64,000 nt of DNA from Nostoc punctiforme NIES-2108 (lineage in GTDB: Bacteria; Cyanobacteriota; Cyanobacteriia; Cyanobacteriales; Nostocaceae): NCBI GenBank assembly GCA_003326195.1, contig LXQE01000136.1, forward strand, positions 331,565 through 395,564. The letters are read 5' to 3'. Every line of letters begins with the position of its first letter. Within the stretch, counting starts at the first letter, position 1. The position numbers and the translations under genes are program-made. Positions 33,693 through 44,031 of this stretch are shown one piece after another. Below the pieces are notes generated by a model. The model worked only from the letters and a program-made list of their open reading frames with translations, ran no database searches and was not told where the DNA came from.

Positions 33693-36044
33693 ATGCCGCA
33701 ATATTTCGGAAAACTACCCACAACTAACCAACCTTGGACAACTGTTAGCAATGTAAAATCTGTAACTTGGAACAATAATATTGTTAATCTTGACTGTGGC
33801 GACTCACACCTTACCATCAGCATACTTACTCCGAATTTAATCCGCGTGCGTTTTACACCGACTGGGGAATTTATGCCTCGCCGCTTTTGGGCAGTGACGT
33901 TGGATGATTCAGAATGGGCAATAACACCTTTTGCAGTGCGGGAAACTGAAGCAACGGTCGAAATTGAAACAGAACAGATTCGTGTGTACGTTCAGCGGGA
34001 AAAATGTCGCATCGCCTATTTTGACAAAGCTAATCGTCCCTTTGCTCAAGATGCAGATATAGGTATAGGTTGGCGGATGGGCGCAGTTGCAGGGTGGAAG
34101 GAAATTGCAGCCGATGAACATTTCTATGGCTTTGGTGAACGCACAGGCTTTCTGGATAAACTCAGCGAAGTGAAAACCAACTGGACAACGGATGCTCTAG
34201 ATTATGATTCACTGACTGATGAAATGTACCAGGCAATTCCATTTTTTATGGCTTTGCGCCCGCAGGTAGGCTATGGCATCTTTTTTAACACCACTTTTTG
34301 GAGTCAGTTCGATATCGGTGCTGAACAACCAGGTATTTGGAAGATGGAAACTCGTGGCGGTGAATTGGATTATTACATTATCTACGGCCCCGAACCAGCC
34401 CAAATCCTGGAGACTTACACTCAGCTAACTGGGAGAATGCCATTACCGCCGAAATGGGCGCTAGGCTATCATCAATGCCGTTGGAGTTACGAATCAGAAA
34501 ACGTTGTGCGGGAACTAGCAAAGGAATTTCGTCAACGCCGCATTCCCTGCGATGTTATTCACTTGGATATTGATTATATGCGGGGCTATCGAGTGTTTAC
34601 TTGGAGTCCTCAACGTTTTCCCAATGCGGCAAAACTCATTAGTGATTTAGCAAAGGATGGTTTCAAAACAGTCACAATTATCGATCCTGGTGTGAAGTAT
34701 GAACCAGAAGGTAATTATCATGTTTTTGACCAAGGCATAGAAAACGACTATTTTGTACGTAAAGCTGATGGTACGTTGTTCCACGGCTACGTTTGGCCTG
34801 AGAAAGCTGTTTTTCCTGATTTTTTACGTCCTGATGTGAGTAACTGGTGGGCTGATTTACACAAAAGCCTAACTGATATTGGTGTGGCAGGAATTTGGAA
34901 TGATATGAATGAACCTGCCATAAACGATCGCCCTTTCGGCGATGATGGGGAAAAGATTTGGTTTCCCCTAGATGCGCCGCAGGGGGGCAGGGGGGCAGAG
35001 GAGAATTTACCTACCTCCACTCATACAGAAGTGCATAACTTGTATGGGTTGATGATGGCTAAAGCTTGTTATGAAGGGTTACAGCGGTATCGAAGTTCAG
35101 AGCGATCATTTGTGTTAACGCGATCGGGTTATGCTGGTGTGCAACGCTGGTCTTCTGTGTGGATGGGAGATAACCAATCGTTGTGGGAGCATTTAGAAAT
35201 GTCTCTGCCGATGCTTTGTAACATGGGACTTTCGGGTGTGGGATTTGTGGGTTGCGATATTGGCGGGTTTGCTGGTAACGCTACAGCTGAATTATTTGCT
35301 CGCTGGATGCAGGTAGGAATGCTTTACCCATTGATGCGCGGTCACTCGGCAATGTCTACTGCTCGTCATGAACCTTGGGTATTTGGCGATCGCGTTGAAA
35401 ATATCTGTCGAGAATACATTAATCTACGTTACCAATTACTTCCCTATATTTATAGTCTTTTCTGGGAAGCAGCAACGACGGGCGCACCGATTTTAAGACC
35501 ACTATTGTACCACTTCCCTAACGATCCGAAAACCTATAGCCTCTACGATCAAGTATTGCTAGGTGCATCGCTGATGGCTGCACCAATTTACCGCCCTGGA
35601 GTTGAGCATCGATCTGTCTACTTACCCGCTGGCACTTGGTATGATTGGTGGAGTGGCGATCGCTATGAAGGCCCAATTCACATTCTTGCTCATGCACCAC
35701 TAGAAACAATGCCACTGTATGTTCGTAGCGGTGCGATCTTTCCTATGCAACCTGTCAGGCAATACGTTGATGAAGCCCCACTCGACCAGATTCGGTTACG
35801 AATTTGGCCTGGTAACAACGAATATCAGTTATTTGAAGATGATGGACAGACAAGCAAGTATCAAGATAATAACTTTTCACTAACAAACATCCGTGTATTT
35901 ACTCAGGCAAAGCAAACAGTAGTGGAAATTGCAGCAAGAGTTGGGGAATGGACACCTCCAACGCGAGAAGTGATTGTAGAACTTGTTGGGGTTGGAGAGC
36001 AACGGTTTCAAGATGATGGTAAGCGACATAGCCTACAATTCTGA
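33693..36044 (+). CDS. Glycoside hydrolase family 31 alpha-glucosidase
   Basis: Alpha-glucosidase of GH31, 783 residues. The nucleophile motif GIWNDMNEPA is clear with Asp404. VIHLDIDYMRGYRVFTWSPQ, HYGFGERTG-like EHFYGFGERTGFLDK, and RSGYAGVQRWSSVWMGDN also belong to the family. MRGHSAM follows with the acid/base region in CDIGGFAGN. The protein should release glucose from alpha-linked oligosaccharides or glycogen fragments; no signal peptide is seen, so it is probably cytoplasmic. A short insert at about residues 428-446 (PQGGRGAEENLP) stems from the G-rich repeat and lies on a likely surface loop after the catalytic motif. The ATG at 33693 gives a full-length N-terminus. Confidence 0.93.
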   Translation: MPQYFGKLPTTNQPWTTVSNVKSVTWNNNIVNLDCGDSHLTISILTPNLIRVRFTPTGEFMPRRFWAVTLDDSEWAITPFAVRETEATVEIETEQIRVYVQREKCRIAYFDKANRPFAQDADIGIGWRMGAVAGWKEIAADEHFYGFGERTGFLDKLSEVKTNWTTDALDYDSLTDEMYQAIPFFMALRPQVGYGIFFNTTFWSQFDIGAEQPGIWKMETRGGELDYYIIYGPEPAQILETYTQLTGRMPLPPKWALGYHQCRWSYESENVVRELAKEFRQRRIPCDVIHLDIDYMRGYRVFTWSPQRFPNAAKLISDLAKDGFKTVTIIDPGVKYEPEGNYHVFDQGIENDYFVRKADGTLFHGYVWPEKAVFPDFLRPDVSNWWADLHKSLTDIGVAGIWNDMNEPAINDRPFGDDGEKIWFPLDAPQGGRGAEENLPTSTHTEVHNLYGLMMAKACYEGLQRYRSSERSFVLTRSGYAGVQRWSSVWMGDNQSLWEHLEMSLPMLCNMGLSGVGFVGCDIGGFAGNATAELFARWMQVGMLYPLMRGHSAMSTARHEPWVFGDRVENICREYINLRYQLLPYIYSLFWEAATTGAPILRPLLYHFPNDPKTYSLYDQVLLGASLMAAPIYRPGVEHRSVYLPAGTWYDWWSGDRYEGPIHILAHAPLETMPLYVRSGAIFPMQPVRQYVDEAPLDQIRLRIWPGNNEYQLFEDDGQTSKYQDNNFSLTNIRVFTQAKQTVVEIAARVGEWTPPTREVIVELVGVGEQRFQDDGKRHSLQF

Positions 36045-36229
36045 AATACTCGCAAAGGTGGTTTTTAAGCCACCATTATTTCCTACTTTAAATTATGCAA
36101 GAAAAATATGCATAGAGGTAGATGAAAAATCAAACAAAGTGTAGCCTAAAATACAAAGAGCATCAATGATTAGATCGTGAGAAATACGTAAGTTTACTAC
36201 GTTAGATAGATGCGGTTAGAGAACACTCA

Positions 36230-36499
36230 ATGTTAAGGATTAACCGCTTGCGGCTGCAAGATAGATTTAAAATCTCTACAAATGCACTTGTGGCAAGAGT
36301 CGCAAGTGCGATCGCTGTTTTTGTTGGTAGCTTGGTATTAGTTGGCTGGTGTCTTGGCATTGAAGTTCTGAAGCGCGGTTTCCCTGGTAGTCCTGCCACA
36401 ATGAAAGTCAACACAGCGGTTTGTTTTGTGTTGTCTGGTGTGTCACTGTGGCTATTTTTAACAGCAGGGGAGCAGGGGAGCAGGGGAGCAGGGGAGTAG
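36230..36499 (+). CDS. N-terminal fragment of the split sensor kinase
   Basis: 89 codons encoding two hydrophobic segments ([22 protein letters not shown] and [20 protein letters not shown]). They resemble, and probably continue into, the repeated membrane unit at the start of the next open frame ([23 protein letters not shown]). Translation runs into the gcagggga octamers and stops at TAG 36497-36499. The downstream frame is open from before this stop through to the kinase, but in another phase. Either one octamer more or two fewer would join the two into a single protein of about 1320 residues. As it stands the fragment has no independent function I can name. Confidence 0.6.
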   Translation: MLRINRLRLQDRFKISTNALVARVASAIAVFVGSLVLVGWCLGIEVLKRGFPGSPATMKVNTAVCFVLSGVSLWLFLTAGEQGSRGAGE

Positions 36500-36503
36500 G
36501 GGG
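36464..36503 (+). repeat. Octanucleotide tandem repeat (gcagggga)4 plus a variant unit
   Basis: Four exact gcagggga units followed by gtaggggg. The TAG that ends the upstream fragment is formed by the variant unit in one reading phase only. Since 8 is not a multiple of 3, unit number sets the phase between the two kinase parts. Confidence 0.92.
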
Positions 36504-36545
36504 GAAAGAACAACTCAAAATTACCCGCACAGTTCCACAGTTCCC

Positions 36546-39500
36546 TTGCCCGCACTCACTCTTCTAATCTCTCAGGTTTGTGCAATAGCTGTCACCACAA
36601 TTGCGGCGCTTACCCTCTGTCAATATCTGTTTGGCTGGAATCTTGGCATTGACGAACTGGTGTTTCGTGATTCGCCAACTAGTATAGCGACATCGCATCC
36701 AGGGCGAATGGGGTTGAACACAGCACTGAACTTTATACTGATCAGTGTCGCCCTACAGATTTTGATTCATCTAACAACCCATCGCAGTTATTGGTATGCC
36801 CAAATTATCGCTCTGATTGCTACTTTAATTTCCTTTCAGGTGCTGATGGGCTATGCCTACCAAGTGGAAGTTCTCTACGGACTTGCCCCTTATACAACAT
36901 CAATGGCGTTACATACAGCGGTGTTGTTCCTCTTGCTAAGTATAGGTATTCTGTGGGCGCGGGCAGAATATGGCTTAATGAGGGTAGTTACAAGTGATAG
37001 TTACGGCGGCTTACTTGCACGTCGTTTACTAGTTGCCGCGATCGCAGTACCTTTTATATTGGGATGGGTAATTGTTGAAGGGCAACGGGCAGGAAAATAC
37101 GATCCGGCATTTGCAGTATCGGTGTTTGCGATCGTTCTGATTGTAATTTTTACTATTTTGATTTGGCAAAGTGCCAGGGTTATTGAACACCTCAGCTATC
37201 AACGCGACCTTGCCCAAGAAGCACTGAGAACCTACGAAGCTAAACTAGGGAGTTTTGTAGATTCTAACGTCATCGGTATTCTGTTTGGCGATGTGTATGG
37301 CGGTATCCAGCAGGCAAATGACGAATTCTTGAGGATGATTGGTTACACGCGGGAGGATTTGTTAGCAGGTAAGTTAAGTTGGAGTCATATCACACCACCA
37401 GATTATCTATACTTGGATGAGCAAGGTGTTGCCGAAGCCCAAGGAAATACCAACGCTACTTGTACGCCCTACGAAAAAGAATATATTCGCAAAGATGGTA
37501 GCCGCATCCCGGTTTTAGTTGGTTACGTGCTGCTAGGAGAAAACCGGGAAGAGTCAGTAGCGTTTATCCTCGACTTGAGCGAACGCAAGAAAGCAGAAGC
37601 AGAGCAACAAAAATTAGTGTCGGTAGTAGAAAATAGCTCTGATTTTATCGGCATTGCCACCCTTGAAGGTCAATTACTCTATATAAATGATGCAGGTCAA
37701 AAGCTGGTAGGTCTTGCCAGCTTTGATGAAGTGAGGCAAAAAGCAGTATTAGATTACTTCATGCCCAAAGACAAAGCCTATTTCCAAAAATATATACTGC
37801 CGACTGTGCTATCAGAAGGGCGCTGGCAGGGAGAATTCTGCTTCCGGCATCTCCAAACAGGTCAACCGATACCAGTTGATTACAACATCTTTACTGTTAC
37901 AGACAAGAACACAGGTCAGCCAATTGCTTTAGCAACGGTGACTCGCGACATCACCAAGCAAAAGCAGACCCAGGAACAAATCTTACAGCTAAACAGGGAT
38001 CTACAGCGCCGCATTAGTGAGTTACAAACTTTGTTGGAGGTAATTCCCATTGGAATTGGTATTGCCGAAGATCCAAAATGCCAAAATATCAAGGTCAACC
38101 CTGCTTTTGCCAAGCAATTGGGGATATCGTCAGATACAAATGGTTCTCTCAACGCTTCCTTGGACGAAAGACCACCAAGCTTTAAGATACACCGCGAGGG
38201 AAGGGAACTGTCAACAGAAGAACTCCCAATGCAGTACTCTGCTGCTCATGGTGTCGAAGTTCTGAATTCTGAACTTGATGTCGTCCATGAAAATGGCAAA
38301 ATCGTCAAGCTGTTGCACTATGTTGCACCCCTGTTTGACGAAGAGGGTAAAACTAGAGGAAGCGTTGGTGCATTTTTAGATATTACGGAGCGCAAACAGG
38401 CAGAGGAAGTACTCCTAAATCAGCAAAAATGGTTAGAGGATGTGTTAAATCTGATGCCAAGACCGTTGCTGTTTATTGAACCAGGAACGGCGCGGGTAAC
38501 TTTTGCCAATCGCTCTGCTGATGAATTAGCTGGGGGCGAATTTCCCAAAGGTATACCCGCCGAAGATTATCACACAGCTTACTACTATACAGATGCCGCT
38601 GGCGATCGCATCCCCAATGAACTTATGCCAGGAGTGCGGGTTGCCCGTGGCGAACGCCTGAATGGATTGGAAGTGGACTGGCACACTCCGGCTGGTGTGC
38701 GCTCTCTACTAGTATTTGCTGATACCTTACCAGGAATGCACGGTCATGCGGCTACCTGTATCTTAGTGTTCCAAGAAATCAGCAACCTCAAGGCTGCACA
38801 AAAAGCCCTCTCATTAAGTTACAAAAGGCTAAAGCTACTATTTGACACAGCCAACGATTTATTATCGAGTCAGCAACCAGTAGCACTAATCGATAGCGTC
38901 TACCAAAAACTAAGAGACCAAATTGGTTTAGATATTTACTTTAACTATTTGGTTGAGGATAACTCTCAGGTAATGCGGCTAGAGTCTTACAGCGGCTTTT
39001 CCCAGGAGATAGCAAAGCAAATCGAGTCCTTGGAATTTGCTGAAGCGGTTTGTGGGACTGTCGCCCAGGAGCGTTATGCAATTGCTCTAGAGAATGTGCA
39101 GCAATCAATTGACCCGAAAACAGAATTGATTCGTTCTTTAGGGATTACTGCTTATTATGGTTATCCGTTGATTGCCCAAGGACGGTTATTGGGTACTCTT
39201 TCTTTTGGCAGCCGCACTCTGTTGAGCTTCACCGACAATCAAAAAGGGATGATGCAAGCAGTATGCGACCAAATAGCGATCGCAATGGAACGGGCTAGTT
39301 TAATTGCTTCTTTGCAACAACAAACTGAGCAGTTACAAGAAGCCAACCGGATGAAGGATGAGTTTCTAGGAATATTATCCCACGAATTGCGATCGCCCCT
39401 TAATGCCATCCTTGGTTGGGCGCAATTACTGCAACGAAGCAAGCTTAGTGATACCCAAATGGCTAGAGCAACGGAGACAATTGAGCGCAACGCCAAAGCG

Positions 39501-40187
39501 CAAACCCAGCTAATTGAAGACTTGCTGGATATATCGCGGATGGTTAGAGGCAAGTTACACCTCGATGTCAGTACTTGTAATTTGGTTCCCATCATTGAGT
39601 CAGCCATCAAGACTGTTAGTTTAGCCGCCCAATCCAAGGAAATCGATTTGAGATTTTCCCTGAGTCCCTCAAAAAAAACGCGAAATTCAGATTGGGAATT
39701 AGGAGTTAATCACGAAAATCTCGAATTTTCAGCAGCACAATCCCAAACCAATCAACATTCACAGGACAGTAAACTGGGTGAAAATTCTCAATATTTAGTT
39801 TCTGGGGATGGCGAACGCTTGCAACAAATCATTTGGAATCTGCTATCCAATGCCATCAAATTCACCCCAGTTGGCGGAAGGGTAGAGGTGCAATTGTCAG
39901 TAGTCAATGGACAAGAAAAACAACAGACAACAGATAAATATGCCCAAATTCGGGTGATTGATACAGGCATTGGTATCAGTCGTGATTTTCTTCCTTACGT
40001 TTTCGATCGCTTTCGTCAAGCTGATAGTTCTAGCACTAGAATCTATGGTGGATTAGGACTAGGATTAGCGATCGTCCGTCATTTAGTAGAATTACATGGT
40101 GGTACTGTCCACGCAGATAGCCCAGGTACAGAACAAGGAGCGACGTTTACAGTCAAACTACCACTTCTGAAAACTCCTCCCCAGTAG
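36546..40187 (+). CDS. Large PAS/GAF sensor histidine kinase (main part, start uncertain)
   Basis: Membrane histidine kinase of about 1213 residues as read. The first 230 residues hold about six hydrophobic segments in pairs ([19 protein letters not shown] and [17 protein letters not shown]). Then come four to five PAS units with PAC ends ([30 protein letters not shown]), a GAF (about 760-915, [13 protein letters not shown]), HisKA ([16 protein letters not shown], His at about 946) and HATPase ([20 protein letters not shown]). A 45-residue insert ([16 protein letters not shown]) splits the region before the HATPase. The frame begins at a TTG without a ribosome site and lacks the membrane segments encoded at 36230-36499, so the true start is probably there and the gene is frameshifted. 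Confidence 0.82.
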   Translation: MPALTLLISQVCAIAVTTIAALTLCQYLFGWNLGIDELVFRDSPTSIATSHPGRMGLNTALNFILISVALQILIHLTTHRSYWYAQIIALIATLISFQVLMGYAYQVEVLYGLAPYTTSMALHTAVLFLLLSIGILWARAEYGLMRVVTSDSYGGLLARRLLVAAIAVPFILGWVIVEGQRAGKYDPAFAVSVFAIVLIVIFTILIWQSARVIEHLSYQRDLAQEALRTYEAKLGSFVDSNVIGILFGDVYGGIQQANDEFLRMIGYTREDLLAGKLSWSHITPPDYLYLDEQGVAEAQGNTNATCTPYEKEYIRKDGSRIPVLVGYVLLGENREESVAFILDLSERKKAEAEQQKLVSVVENSSDFIGIATLEGQLLYINDAGQKLVGLASFDEVRQKAVLDYFMPKDKAYFQKYILPTVLSEGRWQGEFCFRHLQTGQPIPVDYNIFTVTDKNTGQPIALATVTRDITKQKQTQEQILQLNRDLQRRISELQTLLEVIPIGIGIAEDPKCQNIKVNPAFAKQLGISSDTNGSLNASLDERPPSFKIHREGRELSTEELPMQYSAAHGVEVLNSELDVVHENGKIVKLLHYVAPLFDEEGKTRGSVGAFLDITERKQAEEVLLNQQKWLEDVLNLMPRPLLFIEPGTARVTFANRSADELAGGEFPKGIPAEDYHTAYYYTDAAGDRIPNELMPGVRVARGERLNGLEVDWHTPAGVRSLLVFADTLPGMHGHAATCILVFQEISNLKAAQKALSLSYKRLKLLFDTANDLLSSQQPVALIDSVYQKLRDQIGLDIYFNYLVEDNSQVMRLESYSGFSQEIAKQIESLEFAEAVCGTVAQERYAIALENVQQSIDPKTELIRSLGITAYYGYPLIAQGRLLGTLSFGSRTLLSFTDNQKGMMQAVCDQIAIAMERASLIASLQQQTEQLQEANRMKDEFLGILSHELRSPLNAILGWAQLLQRSKLSDTQMARATETIERNAKAQTQLIEDLLDISRMVRGKLHLDVSTCNLVPIIESAIKTVSLAAQSKEIDLRFSLSPSKKTRNSDWELGVNHENLEFSAAQSQTNQHSQDSKLGENSQYLVSGDGERLQQIIWNLLSNAIKFTPVGGRVEVQLSVVNGQEKQQTTDKYAQIRVIDTGIGISRDFLPYVFDRFRQADSSSTRIYGGLGLGLAIVRHLVELHGGTVHADSPGTEQGATFTVKLPLLKTPPQ

Positions 40188-40455
40188 TTGCCAGCCCTAG
40201 TACAACACGGCGGAAATCAACCAATCATTTCAAATCAACGAAACCCTTATGCTGTATTTATTTTTAATTTTTAATTTTTAATTCCGCCTTGCGGTACTAG
40301 CTATCTAATTGGTATACAAAAAAAATGCTTCAAACACCCGTAAGTGGTATCAACAGATTGCTGCTATCTGTTTCCTTTTCTATATTTTTCATGAATCTTC
40401 CTATAGTAATTAACCACTTACTTACCACGTGTTTGGATTTAAGTAGTCCTCCTAT

Positions 40456-40941
40456 TTACCGAGGTTCAGGAGGTTGTTGCAGGCGTAATAAGGTATTGTA
40501 AACCTGCCTTTTTAAGATAGTATTATTTTGTAGTTCTATAGTAATTTTGTTGAACTGTTCAAATTTCAACCCATTATCTTCGACAATTTTTTGAGCGTGG
40601 TTACAGTAGTTGACTGCAATATCTTGAGCCTTCCTTGGAAGACCATTTATGCTATTAGAATCGTTGCAGACAATATTGGGAATTTCTCCATTGCCCATAA
40701 GTTTTTTAATTTCTTCAAAAGCATTTTGACGAGCTGGCTCCATTGCTAGCACGGCTTGAGCGTAACTGTCAATTTCAGTATTGTTAACTATTGGTGGTGG
40801 TGGAGTTTGAGCGTCAGCTTTAGAACTCAATGAAAAAGCATTGGAAATGACACCCACAGTAGCGATCGCGCCGAAAAATAACGCTCGCGAAAGAGTTCGC
40901 TTTCGGCCAGTTCGGAAAAATAAATCAGAAATTTTCTTCAT
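40456..40941 (-). CDS. DUF4168-type exported protein
   Basis: 161-residue protein with a Sec signal (SRALFFGAIATVGVISNAF, cleavage probably at SKADAQ). The mature part begins with a Pro-rich linker, then TEIDSYAQAVLAMEPARQNAFEEIKK and ends in FNKITIELQNNTILKRQVYNTLLRLQ. This pattern fits the DUF4168 family, common in cyanobacteria and of unknown function. Two cysteines in the middle (IVCNDS and VNYCNHAQ) could form a disulfide after export. It is monocistronic, with the next gene, holA, starting 110 bp after its start on the same strand side. No function is claimed. Confidence 0.75.
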   Translation of the reverse strand: MKKISDLFFRTGRKRTLSRALFFGAIATVGVISNAFSLSSKADAQTPPPPIVNNTEIDSYAQAVLAMEPARQNAFEEIKKLMGNGEIPNIVCNDSNSINGLPRKAQDIAVNYCNHAQKIVEDNGLKFEQFNKITIELQNNTILKRQVYNTLLRLQQPPEPR

Positions 40942-41050
40942 ATAGTGTGTGACACAAAACTACATCAGGGATATTATAAGAACTTTGAATTATTTTCAGA
41001 GTTGGAAGTTCCAGGAACTTTTCAATAGATCGAGCTTTTATATTTGATTG

Positions 41051-42040
41051 TCAATTTCCTCGGCATACTTGACAAAGTTCGATTACTTTAGTCTGGAGAG
41101 TTGACATTTCTGATGCTCCTTGCTTGAGGCTGACTTCTAATTCCAGCAGTAGGGGTAAGCAAGAGATTAACTGTTGCACAGAAAGCAGCTTGATTTCTTG
41201 CTGTAAGAAGTAAATCCGTTTGGGATTACTGATATCAGCGGCAATAGCTATCGCTTGTTGATTCCGTTCCCCACTTTCTATCATAATCTTTACCCACAGC
41301 CAGGTGCGAAATTGTCCAATCAGCGTCGCAACTATCCGTAATCCCGGCTCGGAAGCATTGCTCAAATCTACCAGTGTTGTCAAAGCTTTAGCTGTATCTC
41401 CTGTTCTGATTGCTGCTGCTAATTGTAAGCTATTTTGAGTAGTATTTCTTACTAAATTCGTAACAGTATCTATGTCTAAAGGCTTATTGCTACCTTGGAC
41501 ATATAGCCGTAATTTCTCTAGCTCATTGTAAAGAAGGCGTGTATCATTGCCTACAGATTCTGCTAATAAATGGGAAGTATTGGCAGTCAGTTTCACACCC
41601 ACAGTCTGGGCTGCTTGATTAACAGATTGCACCAGTAATTCTGTTTTCCAAGGGGGAATGAGGGGAAATTCTCGGAATTCGGTAGCAAACTGTTTTAACA
41701 ATTTCGTGGATTTGAGGCGTTCATCTGGCTTATTGCGGCTGGTGAGCAATAAAAATGAGTTTTCGGGAATCACAGGTAGCGATCGCCCCAATTCTGCCAA
41801 CACATTCTCTGGACAGTGCTGACACAGAGTAGTGTTTATCAGCCATACCAAGCGCCCACCAGCGCCAAAAGTAGGCGTCATGACCTGATTTAAGCCCTGG
41901 ATAGTAGCATCAGCTTGATCTGGCGAGAATGCAGTGTAATTAAAACTTGTCCATTGGGGATCGAGGACGCGATCGCGCAAAAGTGCGATCGCCTTTTCCA
42001 TCGCAAAATCATCCTCACCCCAGTAAACATAGATTGGCAT
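41051..42040 (-). CDS. holA: DNA polymerase III subunit delta
   Basis: Clamp-loader delta subunit, which opens the beta sliding clamp during loading; 329 residues match HolA. The N-terminus IYVYWGEDDFAMEKAIALL is the usual start of the first AAA-like domain. LTSRNKPDERLKSTKLLKQ and LLAESVGNDTRLLYNELEKLRLY are family blocks, as is the C-terminal collar with AAAIRTGDTAKALTTLVDLS. As expected for delta it lacks a working Walker A. The gene precedes DUF4168 on the minus strand with 109 bp between them. A heptamer-type repeat (gtgctgagtgctgag) lies upstream of its start at about 42077. Confidence 0.9.
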   Translation of the reverse strand: MPIYVYWGEDDFAMEKAIALLRDRVLDPQWTSFNYTAFSPDQADATIQGLNQVMTPTFGAGGRLVWLINTTLCQHCPENVLAELGRSLPVIPENSFLLLTSRNKPDERLKSTKLLKQFATEFREFPLIPPWKTELLVQSVNQAAQTVGVKLTANTSHLLAESVGNDTRLLYNELEKLRLYVQGSNKPLDIDTVTNLVRNTTQNSLQLAAAIRTGDTAKALTTLVDLSNASEPGLRIVATLIGQFRTWLWVKIMIESGERNQQAIAIAADISNPKRIYFLQQEIKLLSVQQLISCLPLLLELEVSLKQGASEMSTLQTKVIELCQVCRGN

Positions 42041-42254
42041 AGATAAACCTCTTAGTAGATGGAGAATGGACCATTAGGAGTGCTGAGTGCTGAGTTAGGA
42101 GTTTTATTTACCCCTTTGTCCCCCTATCTCCCTCATCTCCCCACTCCCCACTTCCCACTTCCCACTTCCAAAAATTAAATACTTTTGAAATCATTCTCTT
42201 AATCAAGGTAATTTTCCCTAAAATCTATCAAGTGAGAGCATGAGGCTATGAAGA

Positions 42255-43043
42255 TTGGACGACAACTATCAAACTTACTTAAATCGGTTAGCACGACTGA
42301 CGCTACCAGAAGCCTACAGATCCCAAGCCCAGCATATTCAGGAATCTTCTAAATTTCAGCCACATTCTGGCTTGAGACAAGCAGCGTCCTTTCCTGGCTA
42401 TACCATAATTACCCCGCCGGCAGAAGAAGAATCACAAAACTCTGCTTTTTATGCCAAATTACAGACTTACCAACAGGAACTTTTGCAGTTGCCTGTAAAC
42501 CGTAATTTGATTGTACCTGTACCTCCTGCTAGCTTCCATCTGACTTTAGCGGATTTAATTTGGGACAATGCTTACCTTGACGCCTACGAAAAAAATCCTA
42601 AATTTGACGAGGAGTTACATTCTTGTTTAGCTGAAATGTTTCAGCAATATCAACAATTGATGACAAATAGGAATAATCCGATTAAATGGCAAATGCTGGG
42701 GCTGATACTGATGCCAAGAGCTATAGCCGTTTGTTTAGTACCTCAAGATCAACGCTGCTACGAGGAAATTATTCAATTTCGCCGAACAATTTATCAAAAT
42801 CCCAAGTTAATTGCCTTGGGTATTGAGCAGCATTATCACTTCACAGCCCATATTACATTAGCCTATTTTGGGGAGGTTCCGTCTGACCTAGACCGCATAA
42901 GCTTCAGCACCATGCTTTCTCAATTGAATGAACAATGGCTGTTGAATTTGCCAGAATTTTTGATTGATCGTGTTGAATTGCGAAAGTTTGACAACATGAC
43001 ACGCTATTATCGTGAACCAGACTGGCCGATTTTAGCTTTTTAA
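42255..43043 (+). CDS. 2H phosphoesterase-like (DUF1868-type) protein
   Basis: 262-residue protein with two HxT motifs, FHLTLADL at about residues 96-103 and AHITLAYFG at about 201-209. That pairing is the hallmark of the 2H phosphoesterase superfamily (RNA ligase-like and cyclic phosphodiesterases). HSGLRQAASFPGYTIITPP near the N-terminus fits the DUF1868 group. It may act on a 2',3'-cyclic nucleotide or RNA end, but the substrate is unknown. The start is taken as the TTG at 42255, directly after an in-frame stop. GAGG at 42242-42245 lies at a fair distance upstream, and an ATG at 42248 is out of frame. No operon partner was seen. Confidence 0.72.
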   Translation: MDDNYQTYLNRLARLTLPEAYRSQAQHIQESSKFQPHSGLRQAASFPGYTIITPPAEEESQNSAFYAKLQTYQQELLQLPVNRNLIVPVPPASFHLTLADLIWDNAYLDAYEKNPKFDEELHSCLAEMFQQYQQLMTNRNNPIKWQMLGLILMPRAIAVCLVPQDQRCYEEIIQFRRTIYQNPKLIALGIEQHYHFTAHITLAYFGEVPSDLDRISFSTMLSQLNEQWLLNLPEFLIDRVELRKFDNMTRYYREPDWPILAF

Positions 43044-43191
43044 GTAATTAGTTAGTAGTTAGTAGTCAGTAGTTTCCACTCACTGACAACTTACTACTAA
43101 TGATTAGTTATGTCTGCCTTTTTGAAAGAATTAGGATATACCCAAGAGTAAAGACGCTAAAATTTACAGATGTTGACAACGGGTTAGATTG

Positions 43192-43443
43192 ATGAGTTCG
43201 TCACTCGAAAAAATTTTAAGCGAGATTGAGCAACTGACTCCAGAAGACCAATTGACGGTAATGGGGCATTTGGTAGAGCGCATAAAAAAGCATATTAACC
43301 AAGCCCAACCAAAACGCAAGTGGAGCGATTTGAAGGGTATGGCTCCCTATCCGCTATTGGGTGAGGATGCTCAGGAATGGGTTTCGCGGACTCGACAAGA
43401 AGGAGATGAGTATCGAGAACGTTTGTTGCAAGGAGAAGAATGA
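43192..43443 (+). CDS. Antitoxin-like protein paired with a PIN toxin
   Basis: 83-residue protein, largely helical and charged (LEKILSEIEQLTPEDQLTVMGHLVERIKKH). The start of about 40 residues resembles the small antitoxins often found before PIN genes in cyanobacteria. The C-terminal half (KWSDLKGMAPYPLLGEDAQEWVSRTRQEGDEYRE) is what would wrap around the toxin. It overlaps the following gene by 4 bases (ATGA), a typical toxin-antitoxin arrangement. The ATG at 43192 is chosen over a TTG one codon before. No DNA-binding motif of a clear family can be named, so assignment rests on context. Confidence 0.75.
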   Translation: MSSSLEKILSEIEQLTPEDQLTVMGHLVERIKKHINQAQPKRKWSDLKGMAPYPLLGEDAQEWVSRTRQEGDEYRERLLQGEE

Positions 43444-43811
43444 AGATTAGTGATGCATTAGCTAATGTTTCTCGCTTGTTTCTCGATACAGCACCCGTCA
43501 TTTATTTTGTAGAACGCAATCCGCAGTTTGTGGATTTAGTCGATCCAATTTTTGAGCGATTGTCAACTGACATTACAGCAGTAGCATCTGGGATAACGTT
43601 ATCAGAGTGCTTGGTAGGTGCTATACGTCTGGGGTTAGCTGACTTAGAGCAAGCTTTTGTCGATGTGTTGCAACAAGAACAAGTGGTTTTTGTGGAGATT
43701 AATGCTGCTATTGCGCGAGAAGCTGCGAGAATTCGGGTACGTTATAACCTTCAGTTACCCGATGCGTTGCAGGTGGCGGCGGCAATAATTGCTGGTTGTG
43801 AGGCGTTTTGA
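43440..43811 (+). pseudogene. PIN-domain (VapC-like) toxin, frameshifted near the C-terminus
   Basis: PIN ribonuclease fold of 123 residues as read. Three acidic positions are visible: Asp in FLDTAPVIYFVE, Glu in LSECLVGA, and Asp in LPDALQVAAAI. The frame stops at GCEAF. Shifting by one base after the four-T run at 43806-43809 restores the family ending: LTNDAALKRVTKLRVLVV and on to a stop at 43888. The lost part holds the fourth acidic residue (TND). A single T deletion is therefore the simplest reading, from five Ts to four. The toxin is probably inactive, unless this is a sequencing error or the frame is bypassed. Confidence 0.78.
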
Positions 43812-44031
43812 CCAATGATGCAGCTTTGAAGCGGGTAACGAAATTGAGGGTTTTGGTGGTGTGTGAGTTGGAAAGCCAGAACCCATAATTACGCGCTTGG
43901 CGATCGCTTACAGTGCTGGTTGAAGTGGTTAGCAGTAATTGTCTAAAATAATTAGCTCAAAGATAAATCCTATGATTTTGTCTTATAGGTAAACCTAGCT
44001 TTTTATCAATGCTCTAAACAAAATCTTCAGC

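Noticed and set aside
36546..36600. TTG at 36546 as a true start of the kinase
   Set aside because: No ribosome site; the frame is open upstream and missing membrane segments lie in the previous fragment.
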